Shown here: one piece after another, positions 1 to 9,082 of the stretch
Layout: each line of letters opens with the position of its first letter
Position numbering within the stretch: position 1 is the first letter of the stretch
Assembly (NCBI GenBank): GCA_964412555.1
Contig: CAYPPG010000009.1
Coordinates: 87,785 to 151,784 of the forward strand
DNA length: 64,000 bases
Direction: 5' to 3'
Source: CAYPPG01 sp964412555
Lineage (GTDB): Bacteria > Hinthialibacterota > Hinthialibacteria > Hinthialibacterales > Hinthialibacteraceae
Made by a program: the position numbers and the translations under genes
The notes under the pieces: generated by a model
Database searches by the model: none
Told to the model about the DNA's origin: nothing
The model's input: only the letters and a program-made list of their open reading frames with translations

Positions 1-823
1 AGGCGAACCATTCGGAACCGACATAGGCGGTCAAGCCGCCGGCCGTATCCTGATATTCCGATCCCTCTTCTTCATCGAAGGGGAAATAGACCAACGTGTC
101 GTCGGTCACCGGTTTCGGATTGGCTGCGTCGGTATCGAGTTGCGAGGGATCGAGCAGTCCTTGGGTCACGCGAAAACGATCGAGTTTGGCGGGAATCGGG
201 CGGCTGGCGCCGTCTTCCGTTCCCAGCCAGAGGATATTTGTATTGGTCGGATTCATCGGACGGGATTCTGCCATGAATGTATATTCTTCTCCGTCCATGT
301 AGAAGGTTACCCCGATTTCCGGTTCGTAGACGAAACCGAGATAATGCCAATTCCCATCGGCTTCTAACAAAATACCAGGGAACATATCGACTACGCCAAA
401 CAGAGTGAATTTCAATTCCGCATTTCGAGTGCCGATTCCCCAACCGGTTCCGTGGCGACCGTAATAAACCGTCCCCCGCCAGCTGAGTCCTTCCAACGAT
501 TCGTCGATCTTGATCCACATTTCCGCTGTGAATTCCTGCCCAACCAAATCGAGCAGCTGATTTTCAGAATCGTCTGCGACGACGGGGCCGCCGATGATGT
601 CCAATGCGTGGTCACCCGCTGTACCCGACGGTGAATCCGTTGATGGGACGGGGTCTGTTTCCGTGCTCACGGCGAATCCGACTTTTCCGTCCAATCCGTT
701 TCCGCTGCTGTCTTGCAGAATCGAGCCTTCACTGTCCATTTCCAAAAAGGTTAGCGTATCGGCGCCCGCGCACAACGAGAGCATTCCTAAGAATGCTGCG
801 GCTAAAAATACCTTGTTTTTCAT
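1..823 (-). CDS. secreted LamG/concanavalin A-like domain protein (5' part, runs off window)
   Basis: Reading from the ATG at 823, the frame stays open to the left edge (274 codons visible). The start is supported by GGGAGG five bases upstream. The first 20 or so residues form a signal peptide (MKNKVFLAAAFLGMLSLCAG). The mature part has the pattern of a LamG-like jelly-roll: an opening 'LTFLEMDSEGSILQDSSGNG' segment, then FTAEMWIKID, GWGIGTRN, WHYLGFVYEP and a ligand-type DRFRVTQG stretch. Near residue 250 a second similar unit begins (TLVYFPFDEEEGSEYQDTAGG), so at least two domains are likely. This family usually binds carbohydrate or mediates surface adhesion; substrate is not visible. The C-terminal half lies outside the window. 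Confidence 0.72.
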   Translation of the reverse strand, partial: MKNKVFLAAAFLGMLSLCAGADTLTFLEMDSEGSILQDSSGNGLDGKVGFAVSTETDPVPSTDSPSGTAGDHALDIIGGPVVADDSENQLLDLVGQEFTAEMWIKIDESLEGLSWRGTVYYGRHGTGWGIGTRNAELKFTLFGVVDMFPGILLEADGNWHYLGFVYEPEIGVTFYMDGEEYTFMAESRPMNPTNTNILWLGTEDGASRPIPAKLDRFRVTQGLLDPSQLDTDAANPKPVTDDTLVYFPFDEEEGSEYQDTAGGLTAYVGSEWFA

Positions 824-1006
824 AAAAACCTCCCATTGATAAAGTGAGTTGCATGTAACAACGTTCTTTATTTAGATCGTTGTGTCATACCTTAAATGTT
901 GAATCACTTTTTTGTCGTTGTGTCAATGGTACTTAGAGAGGTTTGGAATCATTGGATTGAGCCTGGAATCTCGATTAAGAAAGTATGTGGATGTTGTTTT
1001 TGTTTC

Positions 1007-1201
1007 TCAATCATGATTTCGTTTCAAAAGTTGATTTGCACTTTCTTTGCCGAAGATTTTTTGGAGAACCTCGCGGGCTGGACGTGCACGTTTGAAATCT
1101 TCTTCCATCCATTCCGGATTGTCTTTATCTTTAGCGATGCCTTGATTGATTTCGTCGTTTTCTTTATCTGTCGGCGAAATGATCTTTTCTTTTTTGGTCA
1201 T
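1007..1201 (-). CDS. orphan BrnA-like antitoxin
   Basis: A 64-residue charged protein whose C-terminal half (NPEWMEEDFKRARPAREVLQ, then KIFGKESANQLLKR) resembles the conserved DUF4415/BrnA antitoxin core, usually preceded by a BrnT RNase toxin. Here nothing toxin-like lies immediately upstream; that space holds a palindromic repeat array, so the antitoxin seems to be a solitary survivor or remnant. A GGAG lies 12 bases before the ATG. Short length limits certainty; the family match rests on the NPEW-x-DFxRARPA-x-EVL pattern only. Confidence 0.6.
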   Translation of the reverse strand: MTKKEKIISPTDKENDEINQGIAKDKDNPEWMEEDFKRARPAREVLQKIFGKESANQLLKRNHD

Positions 1202-1246
1202 GATGTTTTCTTTCTCCGATTGATTTGCTCATAACAACGATTGAAG

Positions 1247-1334
1247 GGGGAGGTTCCAACCTGCGTTAGGGGAGGTTTCAACCTGCGTTAGGGGAGGTTT
1301 CAACCTGCGTTAGGGCAGGTTCCAACCTGCCCCT
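1247..1334. repeat. 22-bp tandem repeat ending in a palindrome
   Basis: Four units with a 22-bp period, anchored at AGGTT in 1251, 1273, 1295 and 1317. Each carries AGGTT(T/C)CAACCT followed by GCGTTAGGGG. The last unit changes to GGGCAGGTTCCAACCTGCCC, making a near-perfect palindrome. It sits between the GH2 gene's end and the orphan antitoxin. Such elements behave like REP/BIME repeats. Confidence 0.85.
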
Positions 1335-1365
1335 ACACATTTTTTGGTATTATGTCAATATTTGG

Positions 1366-4152
1366 TTATTTGAAAACGAAAAACAAACTCGGATCCAGCG
1401 GATACCGGCCGAAAAGTTCTCCGTAGATCGCTAAGCCGCCAGGTAATGATTCATCGACTTCGAGCCGAATGACCAGTTCCTTTTCAGCGGCTGCCTTTTG
1501 CAGCGCTTCGGCAGTCAACAACGCGGAAATGAGATATCCGTAGGAACCGGCTTCCCGCAGCTTCCGGTCTCGTTTTTGGGAATGCCAGGAAAGAATTCCG
1601 CGGTGGTCGGCGGGATCGTCCGGTAATTCAAATACTCCAAGGGATTCTCCATTCACTCGAACGCGGACTGCGCTGGGATAGGTTCGTGTGTCGGTCATCG
1701 GGTAGGCATTGGGATTCAAACTGGGATCGTGTGTTCCTTTGCCCAGCATGAAACTGCCTTCGACTTTTTCTGCGCCTTCCTTGTCTTTCCCGAACAGTTG
1801 TTTGGCCGAAACTTCGATGCGGAAAACGGCTTCCCGAACTGCGCCGATGTTGACGTCATCCGGCCAAGGAATTCGGTATTCAAAATACCCGGAACCGGCT
1901 CCGTTGACTTTCAGTCCATCGAGTACATTCCATTGTTTCACAGACCAATCCGCTTTGGCAAATTGATCCGGAGCGATTCTCTGGATGCGTATCGTTTCAT
2001 GATTTCGAACCAACGTTTCTTGACGGCGGGATTTTTTCTCTGTCACTAAAAAAGTGGTGAAATTGCGATGCAGGATCGAACCCGTCCGATCGGTGAGATT
2101 GATTCGCAATATAACGAGCGCCGGATCGGATGGCATAGGAACGTCCAAAGCGGGCAGTTCTTCACACATCCAGGGACGGTACGGAACTTCCTGTTCACCC
2201 TTTGCATACGTTTTATATTCACCCAAAGTATTCCAACCCACCAGTTCCCACTCCAAAACCAATGGTTGGTCACTGATCTGGTCTGTCAGGAACGATGCGT
2301 AGAGGGGGACGCTTTCCGTCGAACCGGTTTCGACTTCTTTGCATAACTCTTCATTCATTGCGATATAGAAGGGGCAATGCAGGTCGTTAAGACTCATCCC
2401 CGGTGAGAGGTCATCCATACCGGTGTACTTCTCGGACCGGTCGAAGCGGTAATATCCGTTCCACTCATTGATCACGTCGTGATGCTCGGTGTAGAGCCAA
2501 CCGCAGATTTTCGGATGACGCCGAAATTCGTTCATCATGAGGTGGTAATCCCAGCTCCAATCGATATCACCGGCACTACCTTCATAGCCCCATACATTGC
2601 CGCATTCGCTGTTCATCATTGGATCGCCGTCTTGTTTGTACCCTTCTGCATAGTTCCAGGTCGAGCCGTAATAGGTTTTCTCGACGACATTGTCCAGAAA
2701 CTCACGCCATCGATAACCGGGTAAGTAGGCATGCCAAGAATTCAGATCGGTGATGACATGGTCGTACAGACAAGGTGAATTATCTTCCACGATGCGGGTG
2801 GGATCGAGTTCCTTTGCCAGGTGGTACATGGACGCTACCCATTTTTGCGTTTCCGGAAGGTATTTGTTGTCTTCTCCGGATTTCAATCCCCAGGTTTCAT
2901 TGAACAGCACCCATGAAAACGTTGCTGGATGGTTGAAATCCCGCTTGATCATGGCGCGTAACGCCTTCTCGGTTTCTCGCTTCATGTTTTCGTCCGGTTC
3001 CCCCCAACTGTTCGGAATATCTTCCATGATCAGTACACCCAAACGATCTGCCCAATACAATTTGCGCGGGATTGGAATCTTCACGTGCACGCGCATTCCG
3101 TTCAAACCGATTTTGCGCGAGCGCAGCACTTCACCGCGGATAAACTCATCGCTGGGGAATGTATAATACCCCTCCGGATGATAGGCTTGATCCAGCGTCA
3201 TTTCCAAATAGACCGGCTTGTCGTTGAGGGCAACATAGGGATAATCCGTTCCCGGAAGATTCACAGCACTGATCTTGCGCATGCCGAAATAAGTATTTAC
3301 CCGATCTTCTTCCAAATCGTCCCCGGTCAGAGAAGCCGTGAGTTCATAAAGAAATGGATTCTCCAACTCCCACAGCCGTGGATTCGGGATCCGCACCTCG
3401 AATTGCAGTTCTGATGAGCCTTTCGGTATGTTTTTTTCGATAGCCGAGTTTGGAACGTTTCCGGTTTTGAAATTCAATTCCAACTTCATGTCTGTCTGTG
3501 CGGCTTCCAACAGATTCGCTTTCACCGTAACTTTTTCCGCATCGATGTCAGGAATGAATTGAATGGAATCAAGTGGTTTGCTGCCGCGGGCTTCGAGATA
3601 AGGAGTCTGCCAAATCCCGCGCGCATTGCCGTATCCCTGCTTGCCGAAGAGTGTGAACATGCGGCGGGTGTCATCCACCCGAATCACGAGCCTTTGTTCT
3701 TGTCCAAATCGCACATGGGGCGTGAGTTCGAATTCAAACGGAATATACCCACCCTGATGCGTGCCGAGTTCGTGGCCGTCCAGCCACACCGTGGTTTCCC
3801 AATCGCTTGCGCCGATTACGAGAAACACGCGCTTTCCTTCCCACGATTCCGGCACGGTGATTGAGCGTGCATACCACCCGATATCTCCCTTATCTTCCAC
3901 TTGTGACAATTCCGAACCCCAAGGGAAGGGAACCACGATGGTTCCGGGCATGGTTTCCGGAATCAACGCGTTCTTCACATCGAATTTGAACTGCCAAACC
4001 CCATTCAAATTGATCCACTGCTCCCGCTCAAAATCAGGACGCGGATGTTCCGGCAATGGAATCTCTTCTGCGAATAGCCCAATTGCAGGACAAAGGATGA
4101 AGAACAAGAATACTCCAAACGTGAATGTGTGAAAAAGTTTTGACTGTGACAT
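1366..4152 (-). CDS. secreted glycoside hydrolase family 2 protein (beta-galactosidase/glucuronidase-like)
   Basis: About 928 residues. An ATG 15 bases further upstream exists, but AGGAG lies between the two ATGs and correctly spaced before the second, so translation most likely begins at 4152. An N-terminal hydrophobic stretch ending near LFAEE is a signal peptide. The sugar-binding domain follows (WINLNGVWQFKFD, GDIGWYARSITVP, WLDGHELGTHQGGYIPFEF), then an immunoglobulin-like domain and the TIM barrel. The catalytic acid/base is in WVLFNETWG and the candidate nucleophile glutamate is in MNSECGNVWG. The long C-terminal extension is a further beta-rich domain. GH2 enzymes remove terminal beta-linked galactose, mannose or glucuronate; substrate cannot be read from sequence. 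Possible role in polysaccharide use with the nearby ribulokinase is inference. Confidence 0.9.
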   Translation of the reverse strand: MSQSKLFHTFTFGVFLFFILCPAIGLFAEEIPLPEHPRPDFEREQWINLNGVWQFKFDVKNALIPETMPGTIVVPFPWGSELSQVEDKGDIGWYARSITVPESWEGKRVFLVIGASDWETTVWLDGHELGTHQGGYIPFEFELTPHVRFGQEQRLVIRVDDTRRMFTLFGKQGYGNARGIWQTPYLEARGSKPLDSIQFIPDIDAEKVTVKANLLEAAQTDMKLELNFKTGNVPNSAIEKNIPKGSSELQFEVRIPNPRLWELENPFLYELTASLTGDDLEEDRVNTYFGMRKISAVNLPGTDYPYVALNDKPVYLEMTLDQAYHPEGYYTFPSDEFIRGEVLRSRKIGLNGMRVHVKIPIPRKLYWADRLGVLIMEDIPNSWGEPDENMKRETEKALRAMIKRDFNHPATFSWVLFNETWGLKSGEDNKYLPETQKWVASMYHLAKELDPTRIVEDNSPCLYDHVITDLNSWHAYLPGYRWREFLDNVVEKTYYGSTWNYAEGYKQDGDPMMNSECGNVWGYEGSAGDIDWSWDYHLMMNEFRRHPKICGWLYTEHHDVINEWNGYYRFDRSEKYTGMDDLSPGMSLNDLHCPFYIAMNEELCKEVETGSTESVPLYASFLTDQISDQPLVLEWELVGWNTLGEYKTYAKGEQEVPYRPWMCEELPALDVPMPSDPALVILRINLTDRTGSILHRNFTTFLVTEKKSRRQETLVRNHETIRIQRIAPDQFAKADWSVKQWNVLDGLKVNGAGSGYFEYRIPWPDDVNIGAVREAVFRIEVSAKQLFGKDKEGAEKVEGSFMLGKGTHDPSLNPNAYPMTDTRTYPSAVRVRVNGESLGVFELPDDPADHRGILSWHSQKRDRKLREAGSYGYLISALLTAEALQKAAAEKELVIRLEVDESLPGGLAIYGELFGRYPLDPSLFFVFK

Positions 4153-4251
4153 AATTCTCCTATTCATGGCCTCAGTTATATTTGTGTAGATTTGAATTTG
4201 AAAAATTCATGATATCATGGCACCATTCAAATTGGGAGAGAAGCAAGACAG

Positions 4252-4464
4252 ATGGATTTTCATGAATTACGGTTTCTTTCCGACGAAAATATATCCCCCA
4301 AAGTAGTGACTTTTTTGAGAAATCATGGATTGGCTGTATTCGATGTGAAAGAGCAAGGATGGCAAGGAAAAAGTGATCTGGCTCTCGATGTGAATTTCGA
4401 ACCTCGGTCTTTGGTGGTTGTTGAAGATTCGCGGATACGCATTCGACAAATGAAGGTGGATTGA
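4252..4464 (+). pseudogene. internally deleted DUF5615 PIN-like protein
   Basis: The 70-residue frame starts like a DUF5615 (PIN-like, toxin-type) protein: FLSDENISPKVVTFLRNHGL, then VFDVKEQGWQGKSDLAL. Members are normally about 110-120 residues and continue with a segment carrying further acidic residues. Here the frame jumps straight to the family's C-terminal strand (SLVVVEDSRIRIRQM). The middle third is missing, so an in-frame deletion has probably removed part of the active site. GGGAG precedes the ATG. It ends only 24 bases before ribulokinase. Confidence 0.6.
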
Positions 4465-4488
4465 TATAGTGGAGCAAAGGAGTTCATT

Positions 4489-6150
4489 ATGGTGAAAAAA
4501 TATTCGTTAGGGATCGATTACGGGACTGAATCGGGACGCGCGTTATTGGTCGATGTGGAAACCGGGGAGGAGATTGCCACTCATGTCGTGAATTATTCAA
4601 ACGGTGTGCTGGATGAAACCTTGCCGGATGGGACCAAACTCGGCCCGGATTGGGCGCTGCAGGATCCGAACGATTGGATTTTGATTTTGAAGGAGACGAT
4701 TCCGGCGGTTTTGCAAAAGGCCGGTGTATCGTCGGAGGATGTTATCGGGATTGGGGTGGATTTTACTTCATGCACGGTACTTCCCGTCAAGCAGGATGGA
4801 ACACCGCTATGCAATATCGGGCAATTCAAGAATCGGCCCCACGCCTGGCCGAAACTATGGAAGCACCATGCCGCGCAACCGGAAGCGGACAAGATCACCA
4901 AAGCCATTCGGGAACAAAATGATCCGATTTTGGAACGATACGGCGGTAAAATGTCATCGGAATGGATTTTCCCTAAAATATGGCAGGTGCTTGACGAGGA
5001 TGAAGAAATCTATGACGCTGCCGACCGCTTCATCGAAGGCGGAGATTGGGTGGTCGAACAATTATGCGGGAAAGAAGCGCGCAGTTCCTGCATGGCCGGC
5101 TATAAAGGTATGTGGGATAAGGATGACGGATTTCCGTCGCCAGATTTACTGAAATCACTTCATCCTAAACTAGCGAATATCGTTGGAACGAAGTTGTCTT
5201 CCACGATACTGCCTCTTGGCAAGAAAGCCGGAGATTTGACGGAAAAAGCAGCGGCGATGACGGGATTGAAACAAGGAACCGCTGTCGGAGTGGGGATCAT
5301 CGATGCGCATGCGGCTGTCCCAGGATCGTCGATCACGCAGCCGGGGAAAATGCTGATGGTGATGGGAACCTCCACTTGCCACATGCTGCTTTCGGAAAAG
5401 AAAGTGACGGTGGACGGTATGTGTGGCTGTGTGATGGACGGGATTCTGCCTGGCTATTATGGTTATGAAGCGGGACAGCCGGCAACCGGTGATATCTTCG
5501 CGTGGTATATCGAAAATTGCGCACCGCATGCGGCCTATGAAGAGGCACAAAAGCAAGGGATTTCCGTACATCAGTTGCTTGAGGAAAAAGCCAAAAAATT
5601 GCAGCCGGGCCAAAGCGGCCTTCTCGCGCTCGATTGGTTGAACGGCAACCGTTCTGTTTTAGTGGATGCGGAATTATCCGGTTTGCTACTCGGTATAACC
5701 CTTACAACGAAGCCGGAAGAAATTTATCTGGCGCTGATAGAAGCGACCGCGTTCGGTACGCGAAAGATCATTGAAGCCTTTGCCGAAAACGGGATTCCGA
5801 TTCATGAACTCTATGCCTGCGGAGGATTACCGGAACACAACAAACTGCTCATGCAAGTTTATGCGGATGTAACCGGTCTTGAAATTCGTATTGCCAAATC
5901 CGCGCAGACCTGCGCATTGGGGGCGGCGATCTTAGGCGCGGTTGCCGCCGGCAAAGCGAACGGCGGATATGATACTCCCCAGGAAGCTGCTGGGAAAATG
6001 GCGCGCCTGCGGGATGAAATTTACCGGCCGGCGGCGGAACGGCATAAAAGATATACCGGCTTGTACAACGAATATATTCAACTGCATGATTACTTTGGGC
6101 GGGGGGGGAATGATGTGATGAGGCGGTTACGAGCAATCAGAAACAGTTGA
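4489..6150 (+). CDS. araB: ribulokinase (FGGY carbohydrate kinase)
   Basis: 553 residues, the normal length for AraB. It phosphorylates L-ribulose to L-ribulose-5-phosphate with ATP in the cytoplasm. Seen: N-terminal ATPase lobe SLGIDYGTESGRALLVDV, the sugar-binding GVDFTSCTVLPV region, GGDWVVEQLCG, GIIDAHAAVPGS, and the C-terminal nucleotide-binding lobe with LIEATAFGTRKIIE, YACGGLPEHNKLLMQVYADVTG and ALGAAILGAVAAG, all typical of the ribulokinase branch of FGGY kinases. AAAGGAG precedes the ATG. No araA or araD isomerase/epimerase is adjacent; the only sugar isomerase-like neighbour is the exported protein at 6864-7763. The window therefore has an isolated step of the pathway. Confidence 0.92.
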   Translation: MVKKYSLGIDYGTESGRALLVDVETGEEIATHVVNYSNGVLDETLPDGTKLGPDWALQDPNDWILILKETIPAVLQKAGVSSEDVIGIGVDFTSCTVLPVKQDGTPLCNIGQFKNRPHAWPKLWKHHAAQPEADKITKAIREQNDPILERYGGKMSSEWIFPKIWQVLDEDEEIYDAADRFIEGGDWVVEQLCGKEARSSCMAGYKGMWDKDDGFPSPDLLKSLHPKLANIVGTKLSSTILPLGKKAGDLTEKAAAMTGLKQGTAVGVGIIDAHAAVPGSSITQPGKMLMVMGTSTCHMLLSEKKVTVDGMCGCVMDGILPGYYGYEAGQPATGDIFAWYIENCAPHAAYEEAQKQGISVHQLLEEKAKKLQPGQSGLLALDWLNGNRSVLVDAELSGLLLGITLTTKPEEIYLALIEATAFGTRKIIEAFAENGIPIHELYACGGLPEHNKLLMQVYADVTGLEIRIAKSAQTCALGAAILGAVAAGKANGGYDTPQEAAGKMARLRDEIYRPAAERHKRYTGLYNEYIQLHDYFGRGGNDVMRRLRAIRNS

Positions 6151-6176
6151 TACGAAATTATTGGCGGAAAAAGTCA

Positions 6177-6521
6177 TTATACAGTGGATGGAATAAGATA
6201 ATCACTGAGTTTTTTCAATAGACGTTTATGGCGAACGGATGAAATAGTACCGATGGAACCTGCAATACTTTTTCGCGGGAGTACAGCGAGGAATCCAAGC
6301 CTGATTAAGGAAATAGATAACAAACCGCTGTCTGCAAAATCTATATCGTTCGTTGAAATGATTTCATCGAAGCCCTCTATACACTGATGTAACTGTGTAC
6401 TGACACCACAAACTAGCAAATCACGGTAACCTGGCATTTCTCGTAATACTATTGCCGGTCTATGCTTGAAACCGCCATTTACTTGTGGGATTGGAGTCAG
6501 TATGACATCACGTTCCTTCAT
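6177..6521 (-). CDS. PemK/MazF-family mRNA interferase toxin
   Basis: 114 residues, typical MazF length. Recognisable features: early KERDVILTPIPQVNG (beta strand replacing the common G-D-V/I), HRPAIVLREMP (the RPalvis strand), DLLVCGVSTQLHQ, and GLLSISLIRLGFLAVLPRKSI with the conserved S-x-IRL/K pattern. The family cleaves mRNA at short sequence motifs when freed from antitoxin. The start overlaps the antitoxin gene by 14 bases, so the two are translationally coupled. Family assignment is firm; activity is inferred. Confidence 0.8.
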   Translation of the reverse strand: MKERDVILTPIPQVNGGFKHRPAIVLREMPGYRDLLVCGVSTQLHQCIEGFDEIISTNDIDFADSGLLSISLIRLGFLAVLPRKSIAGSIGTISSVRHKRLLKKLSDYLIPSTV

Positions 6522-6750
6522 ACTCGGGGTTATCCTTTATGATTAAATCAACCGAATATTCAATTTCATCTTCATCGTAGGCGTTTGCCAGGGTCATTTT
6601 TGAAAGGTGATGCCAATATTCTCGCTCTTCATTAATATCTTGCTTTGGCAAAACAGTGACAAGAAGTCGGCTATTTGGTTCTAGTTCATAAGGCTCATCT
6701 AATCGTATTTGCTTTCCATCATAATGAGCCGGAATAATAATAGTATCCAT
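6508..6750 (-). CDS. antitoxin partner of the MazF/PemK-type toxin
   Basis: 80 residues. The N-terminus MDTIIIPAHYDGKQIRLDEPYELEPNSRLLVTVL resembles the beta-strand swapped DUF104/AbrB-like antitoxins (IxAxYDGKxIxLxEP). The acidic tail (NAYDEDEIEYSVDLIIKDNPEYEG) would be the part that wraps the toxin. TAGGAG lies before the ATG. The toxin gene follows with a 14-base overlap. In such modules the antitoxin or the complex binds its own promoter; no operator could be identified here. Confidence 0.72.
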   Translation of the reverse strand: MDTIIIPAHYDGKQIRLDEPYELEPNSRLLVTVLPKQDINEEREYWHHLSKMTLANAYDEDEIEYSVDLIIKDNPEYEGT

Positions 6751-6863
6751 TTTCTCTTTCTCCTAAGCTCATTATATCCTTTTGAAAGTGATATTAGAAG
6801 CACGAATATACTATATCTGTATTCAGTTGAATACTATCACTATTTCACGTGTTAATACTATTT

Positions 6864-7763
6864 TTAAGCCTCTTCCCAATGCCTCCGCAAATACACCATC
6901 GATTTCGGAATTTCCACTTCCGGTTTGCCTTCGATGCCGCATTCGAAACTGCAATACTCTTGATAGCCAATTTCTTTCAGAGCTTTGAAGCCGGGGCGGT
7001 AGTCGTCGTTGGGATCATAGCTGGGTTGTTTGCGGGTCGGGCGGCTGCCTAAATGGACGTGATGGAGATAGTCTCGGCTGGCAATGAAGGCGGCATAATC
7101 GCATGGTTCTTCAACTCCCATGTGATAAAAATCACCCATCATACAGACGGCCGGATGGTTGATGTCCTTACAGATTGCCGCGGCATCCGCCAATTGGCGC
7201 AGGAACCAGGCTTCCCGGCGATTCAGCGGTTCGAATAGAATTCGAGTGCCGGCTTTTTGCGCATGGTCACCTAATTCGGGCATTAGATCGATGAGGATTT
7301 GTCGCGCACCCACATGGCTCAACAATGTTTTGCCATTGAAGGCGGGTACCATGATCAATCCGGTCGAGCCAATTTCCCCGGCGGCGGTAAGGATTTCTTT
7401 CGCTGTGGTTATCGCTTGTTTCCGGATCGCCGGATTTTCGGAAATCAGTGTCCCTTTGTATCCGGCGCAAATAGCACTGGGTTTGATATTGCTGTTGGCA
7501 AGCACTTTCTGGATTTCTCCGACGCGTTTGGGGAGTTCCCCGCCGCCGAATTCAATTCCTTCGAATCCCCATTTTTCCATCGCTTCGATTTTCTTGGGCA
7601 AGGTTTTGCCGGGGATGATCCATTCCTGCGAAGAAAAACGCAAGACACCCCGTTTCTCCGGATCGGTAATTTTTATAGAAGCCGAAGCCGTATGGGAGAC
7701 CGCGGCGAGACCGGTCGTGACAGCCGTACCGTTCAGTAAAAAGGATCTGCGATTCATGGACAT
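6864..7763 (-). CDS. Tat-exported sugar phosphate isomerase/epimerase-like TIM barrel protein
   Basis: 299 residues in the xylose isomerase-like TIM barrel superfamily. The N-terminus MSMNRRSFLLNGTAVTTGLAA is a twin-arginine signal (NRRSF). Metal and substrate positions look retained: GFEGIEFGGGELP, RILFEPLNRREAW, VCMMGDFYHMG, HHVHLGSRPTRKQ and CSFECGIEGKPEVE, giving the E/D/H/E metal set of the family. AAGGAG is upstream of the ATG. Such exported proteins are abundant in Planctomycetes-like and related genomes and usually act on keto-sugars; the exact reaction is unknown. Confidence 0.8.
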   Translation of the reverse strand: MSMNRRSFLLNGTAVTTGLAAVSHTASASIKITDPEKRGVLRFSSQEWIIPGKTLPKKIEAMEKWGFEGIEFGGGELPKRVGEIQKVLANSNIKPSAICAGYKGTLISENPAIRKQAITTAKEILTAAGEIGSTGLIMVPAFNGKTLLSHVGARQILIDLMPELGDHAQKAGTRILFEPLNRREAWFLRQLADAAAICKDINHPAVCMMGDFYHMGVEEPCDYAAFIASRDYLHHVHLGSRPTRKQPSYDPNDDYRPGFKALKEIGYQEYCSFECGIEGKPEVEIPKSMVYLRRHWEEA

Positions 7764-7798
7764 GTTGTTCTATCTCCTTCTTGGTTTGAAGTTGTAAC

Positions 7799-7843
7799 GC
7801 CGGAATCTTGCCGGCTTTTTACGGAAGCCGCCGAAACGGCGGC
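7799..7843. repeat. REP-like paired palindromes
   Basis: Two inverted repeats side by side: GCCGGAATCTTGCCGGC (7799-7815) followed by TTTTT, then GCCGCCGAAACGGCGGC (7827-7843) followed by TTT. Close relatives are at 54336-54380, 56318-56334 and 61421-61470. The pairing of two different palindromes recalls BIME elements. Either hairpin could act as a terminator. Confidence 0.8.
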
Positions 7844-7866
7844 GTTTCATTCAATCGTAGTTTTCT

Positions 7867-8316
7867 TCATCTCTTTGTCAGTGTTAATCCTACTCCCGAT
7901 CTTACAACCGTTTCTCAATTCGGATTCGTCGTAATCGCTTCCATGTAGTCCGGATCGACCACACGGGGGGGGGAATATTGTGAGCGATGACCATCCCGCC
8001 GGGACGAACCAATGGCAATAGTTTTTCGAGATAATCAATATAACCAGACTTATCGGCGTCGAGAAAGAGAATATCGATCGGTTCAGTTAGTTTTTTCACA
8101 TGCTCGTGAGCATCTCCTTCGACAAGTGTGATGATATCCGCCATGCCTGCTCGTTTGAAATTCGCGCGGGCAGTGGCGGCACGTTGAGAATCAATCTCAA
8201 GCGTCGTCAGTGTGCCATCCGTTTTTTGGAGTGCCAAGCCGAACCAAATACCCGAATTTCCGGTTGAAGTTCCGATCTCGACGACATTTTTTGCATTATC
8301 AATTACTCCTGTATTT
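7867..8316 (-). pseudogene. decayed class I SAM O-methyltransferase (caffeoyl-CoA OMT-like)
   Basis: Conserved family pieces are spread over frames. One frame reads KNVVEIGTSTGNSGIWFGLALQ, LTTLEIDSQRAATARANF, LVEGDAHEHV, DILFLDADKSGYIDYLEKLL and PGGMVIAHNI. At the run of nine Cs near 7966-7976 the frame shifts: only the next frame continues with VDPDYMEAITTNPN, meets a TGA where a Leu codon is expected, and then reads ETVV and GLTLTKR. Upstream, a TGA at 8317 cuts the frame before any ATG, GTG or TTG, and the expected first 50-60 residues are absent. A frameshift, a stop and a lost 5' end make this a pseudogene. Confidence 0.8.
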
Positions 8317-8572
8317 CAAGTTAAATGGGGGCACGCTTTTTTCGGATCGATGGAATAAGAAAACAATCCGAGAATAGCGGTATTTCTTTAAACCATTGTA
8401 TGAGAGGATAGTCAAGTCATTTCTGCACTCTGTCACACATTGGATGATCTGTTGCCTTATCGAATCCATGATTGATAAGATGTAAGCGATGGGCGCACCA
8501 TCCCGAGAGAATTTTCGAATCAGCGATGATTGGAATCTCGATAACGAAGAGTAATGCAGTTGCCTGTGCCCA

Positions 8573-8601
8573 TTGATTGTATTCGATGATAGTTATATAA
8601 T
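8573..8601 (+). promoter_or_regulatory. sigma-70-like promoter with candidate ArsR-type operator (J-domain cluster)
   Basis: TTGATT (8573-8578), a 17-base spacer and TATAAT (8596-8601). Between and overlapping them is TGTATTC (8578-8584)-N8-TTATATA (8593-8599), the same architecture as five other promoters in this window. The arms match only partly here (4 of 7 pairs). It lies about 50 bases before the J-domain gene. The rest of 8317-8649 shows no gene. Confidence 0.55.
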
Positions 8602-8649
8602 AAAAAGTGAATTATCGAATGGGGTTATATACTCTTAAACCAATGGATA

Positions 8650-9063
8650 TTGTTGGTTTTGCACGAGGGCACAACCGCGAGGTTTCATTTTATCGATGAT
8701 AAAGAAAAAAAGGGTTTTATCGTGAACGATATGCAGTGGCAAGACAATATTCGGCAGATGGATGAACGGGAACGAAAAGCCCGCCGGATACTGGGGGTAT
8801 CCGATTCCGCTGGGATTGAAGAAATCAAACGGGCTTGGAGAAAAGAAGCACACAATTCTCATCCGGACAAAAAAGAGAATTCAAGCGCTTCTCAACAACA
8901 ATTTCTTTTGATCCAAGCGGCATATCGATTTTTGACGAAAGGAGTTGGGGGGGAAGAGCTTGATTATGCCGTTTCTAGGGAGACGGAGCCATATGAGGGG
9001 AAATATCAAATGGATAATGAGTGGGGATGTTTTCTTTGGTGGCGTGAGCAATTTTTTGAATAA
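8650..9063 (+). CDS. J-domain (DnaJ-like) protein
   Basis: 137 residues from a TTG start. GTG at 8722 or ATG at 8731 could be the true start, and no strong ribosome-binding site decides it. A J-domain spans roughly residues 40-95: ARRILGVSDSAGIEEIKRAW, then RKEAHNSHPDKKENS with the invariant HPD that stimulates Hsp70 ATPase, and QQFLLIQAAYRFLTKG. No G/F-rich or zinc-finger DnaJ domain follows; the tail is short and aromatic (CFLWWREQFFE). It heads a cluster with an FmdB zinc ribbon, a methyltransferase and a thiamine-binding protein. It is probably a specialised Hsp70 co-chaperone; its client is unknown. Confidence 0.78.
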   Translation: MLVLHEGTTARFHFIDDKEKKGFIVNDMQWQDNIRQMDERERKARRILGVSDSAGIEEIKRAWRKEAHNSHPDKKENSSASQQQFLLIQAAYRFLTKGVGGEELDYAVSRETEPYEGKYQMDNEWGCFLWWREQFFE

Positions 9064-9082
9064 AAGTGAAAGGAGTAAAGGA

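Noticed and set aside
896..1234. 112-codon plus-strand frame opposite the antitoxin
   Set aside because: Phe-rich antisense shadow of the antitoxin gene, no ribosome-binding site.
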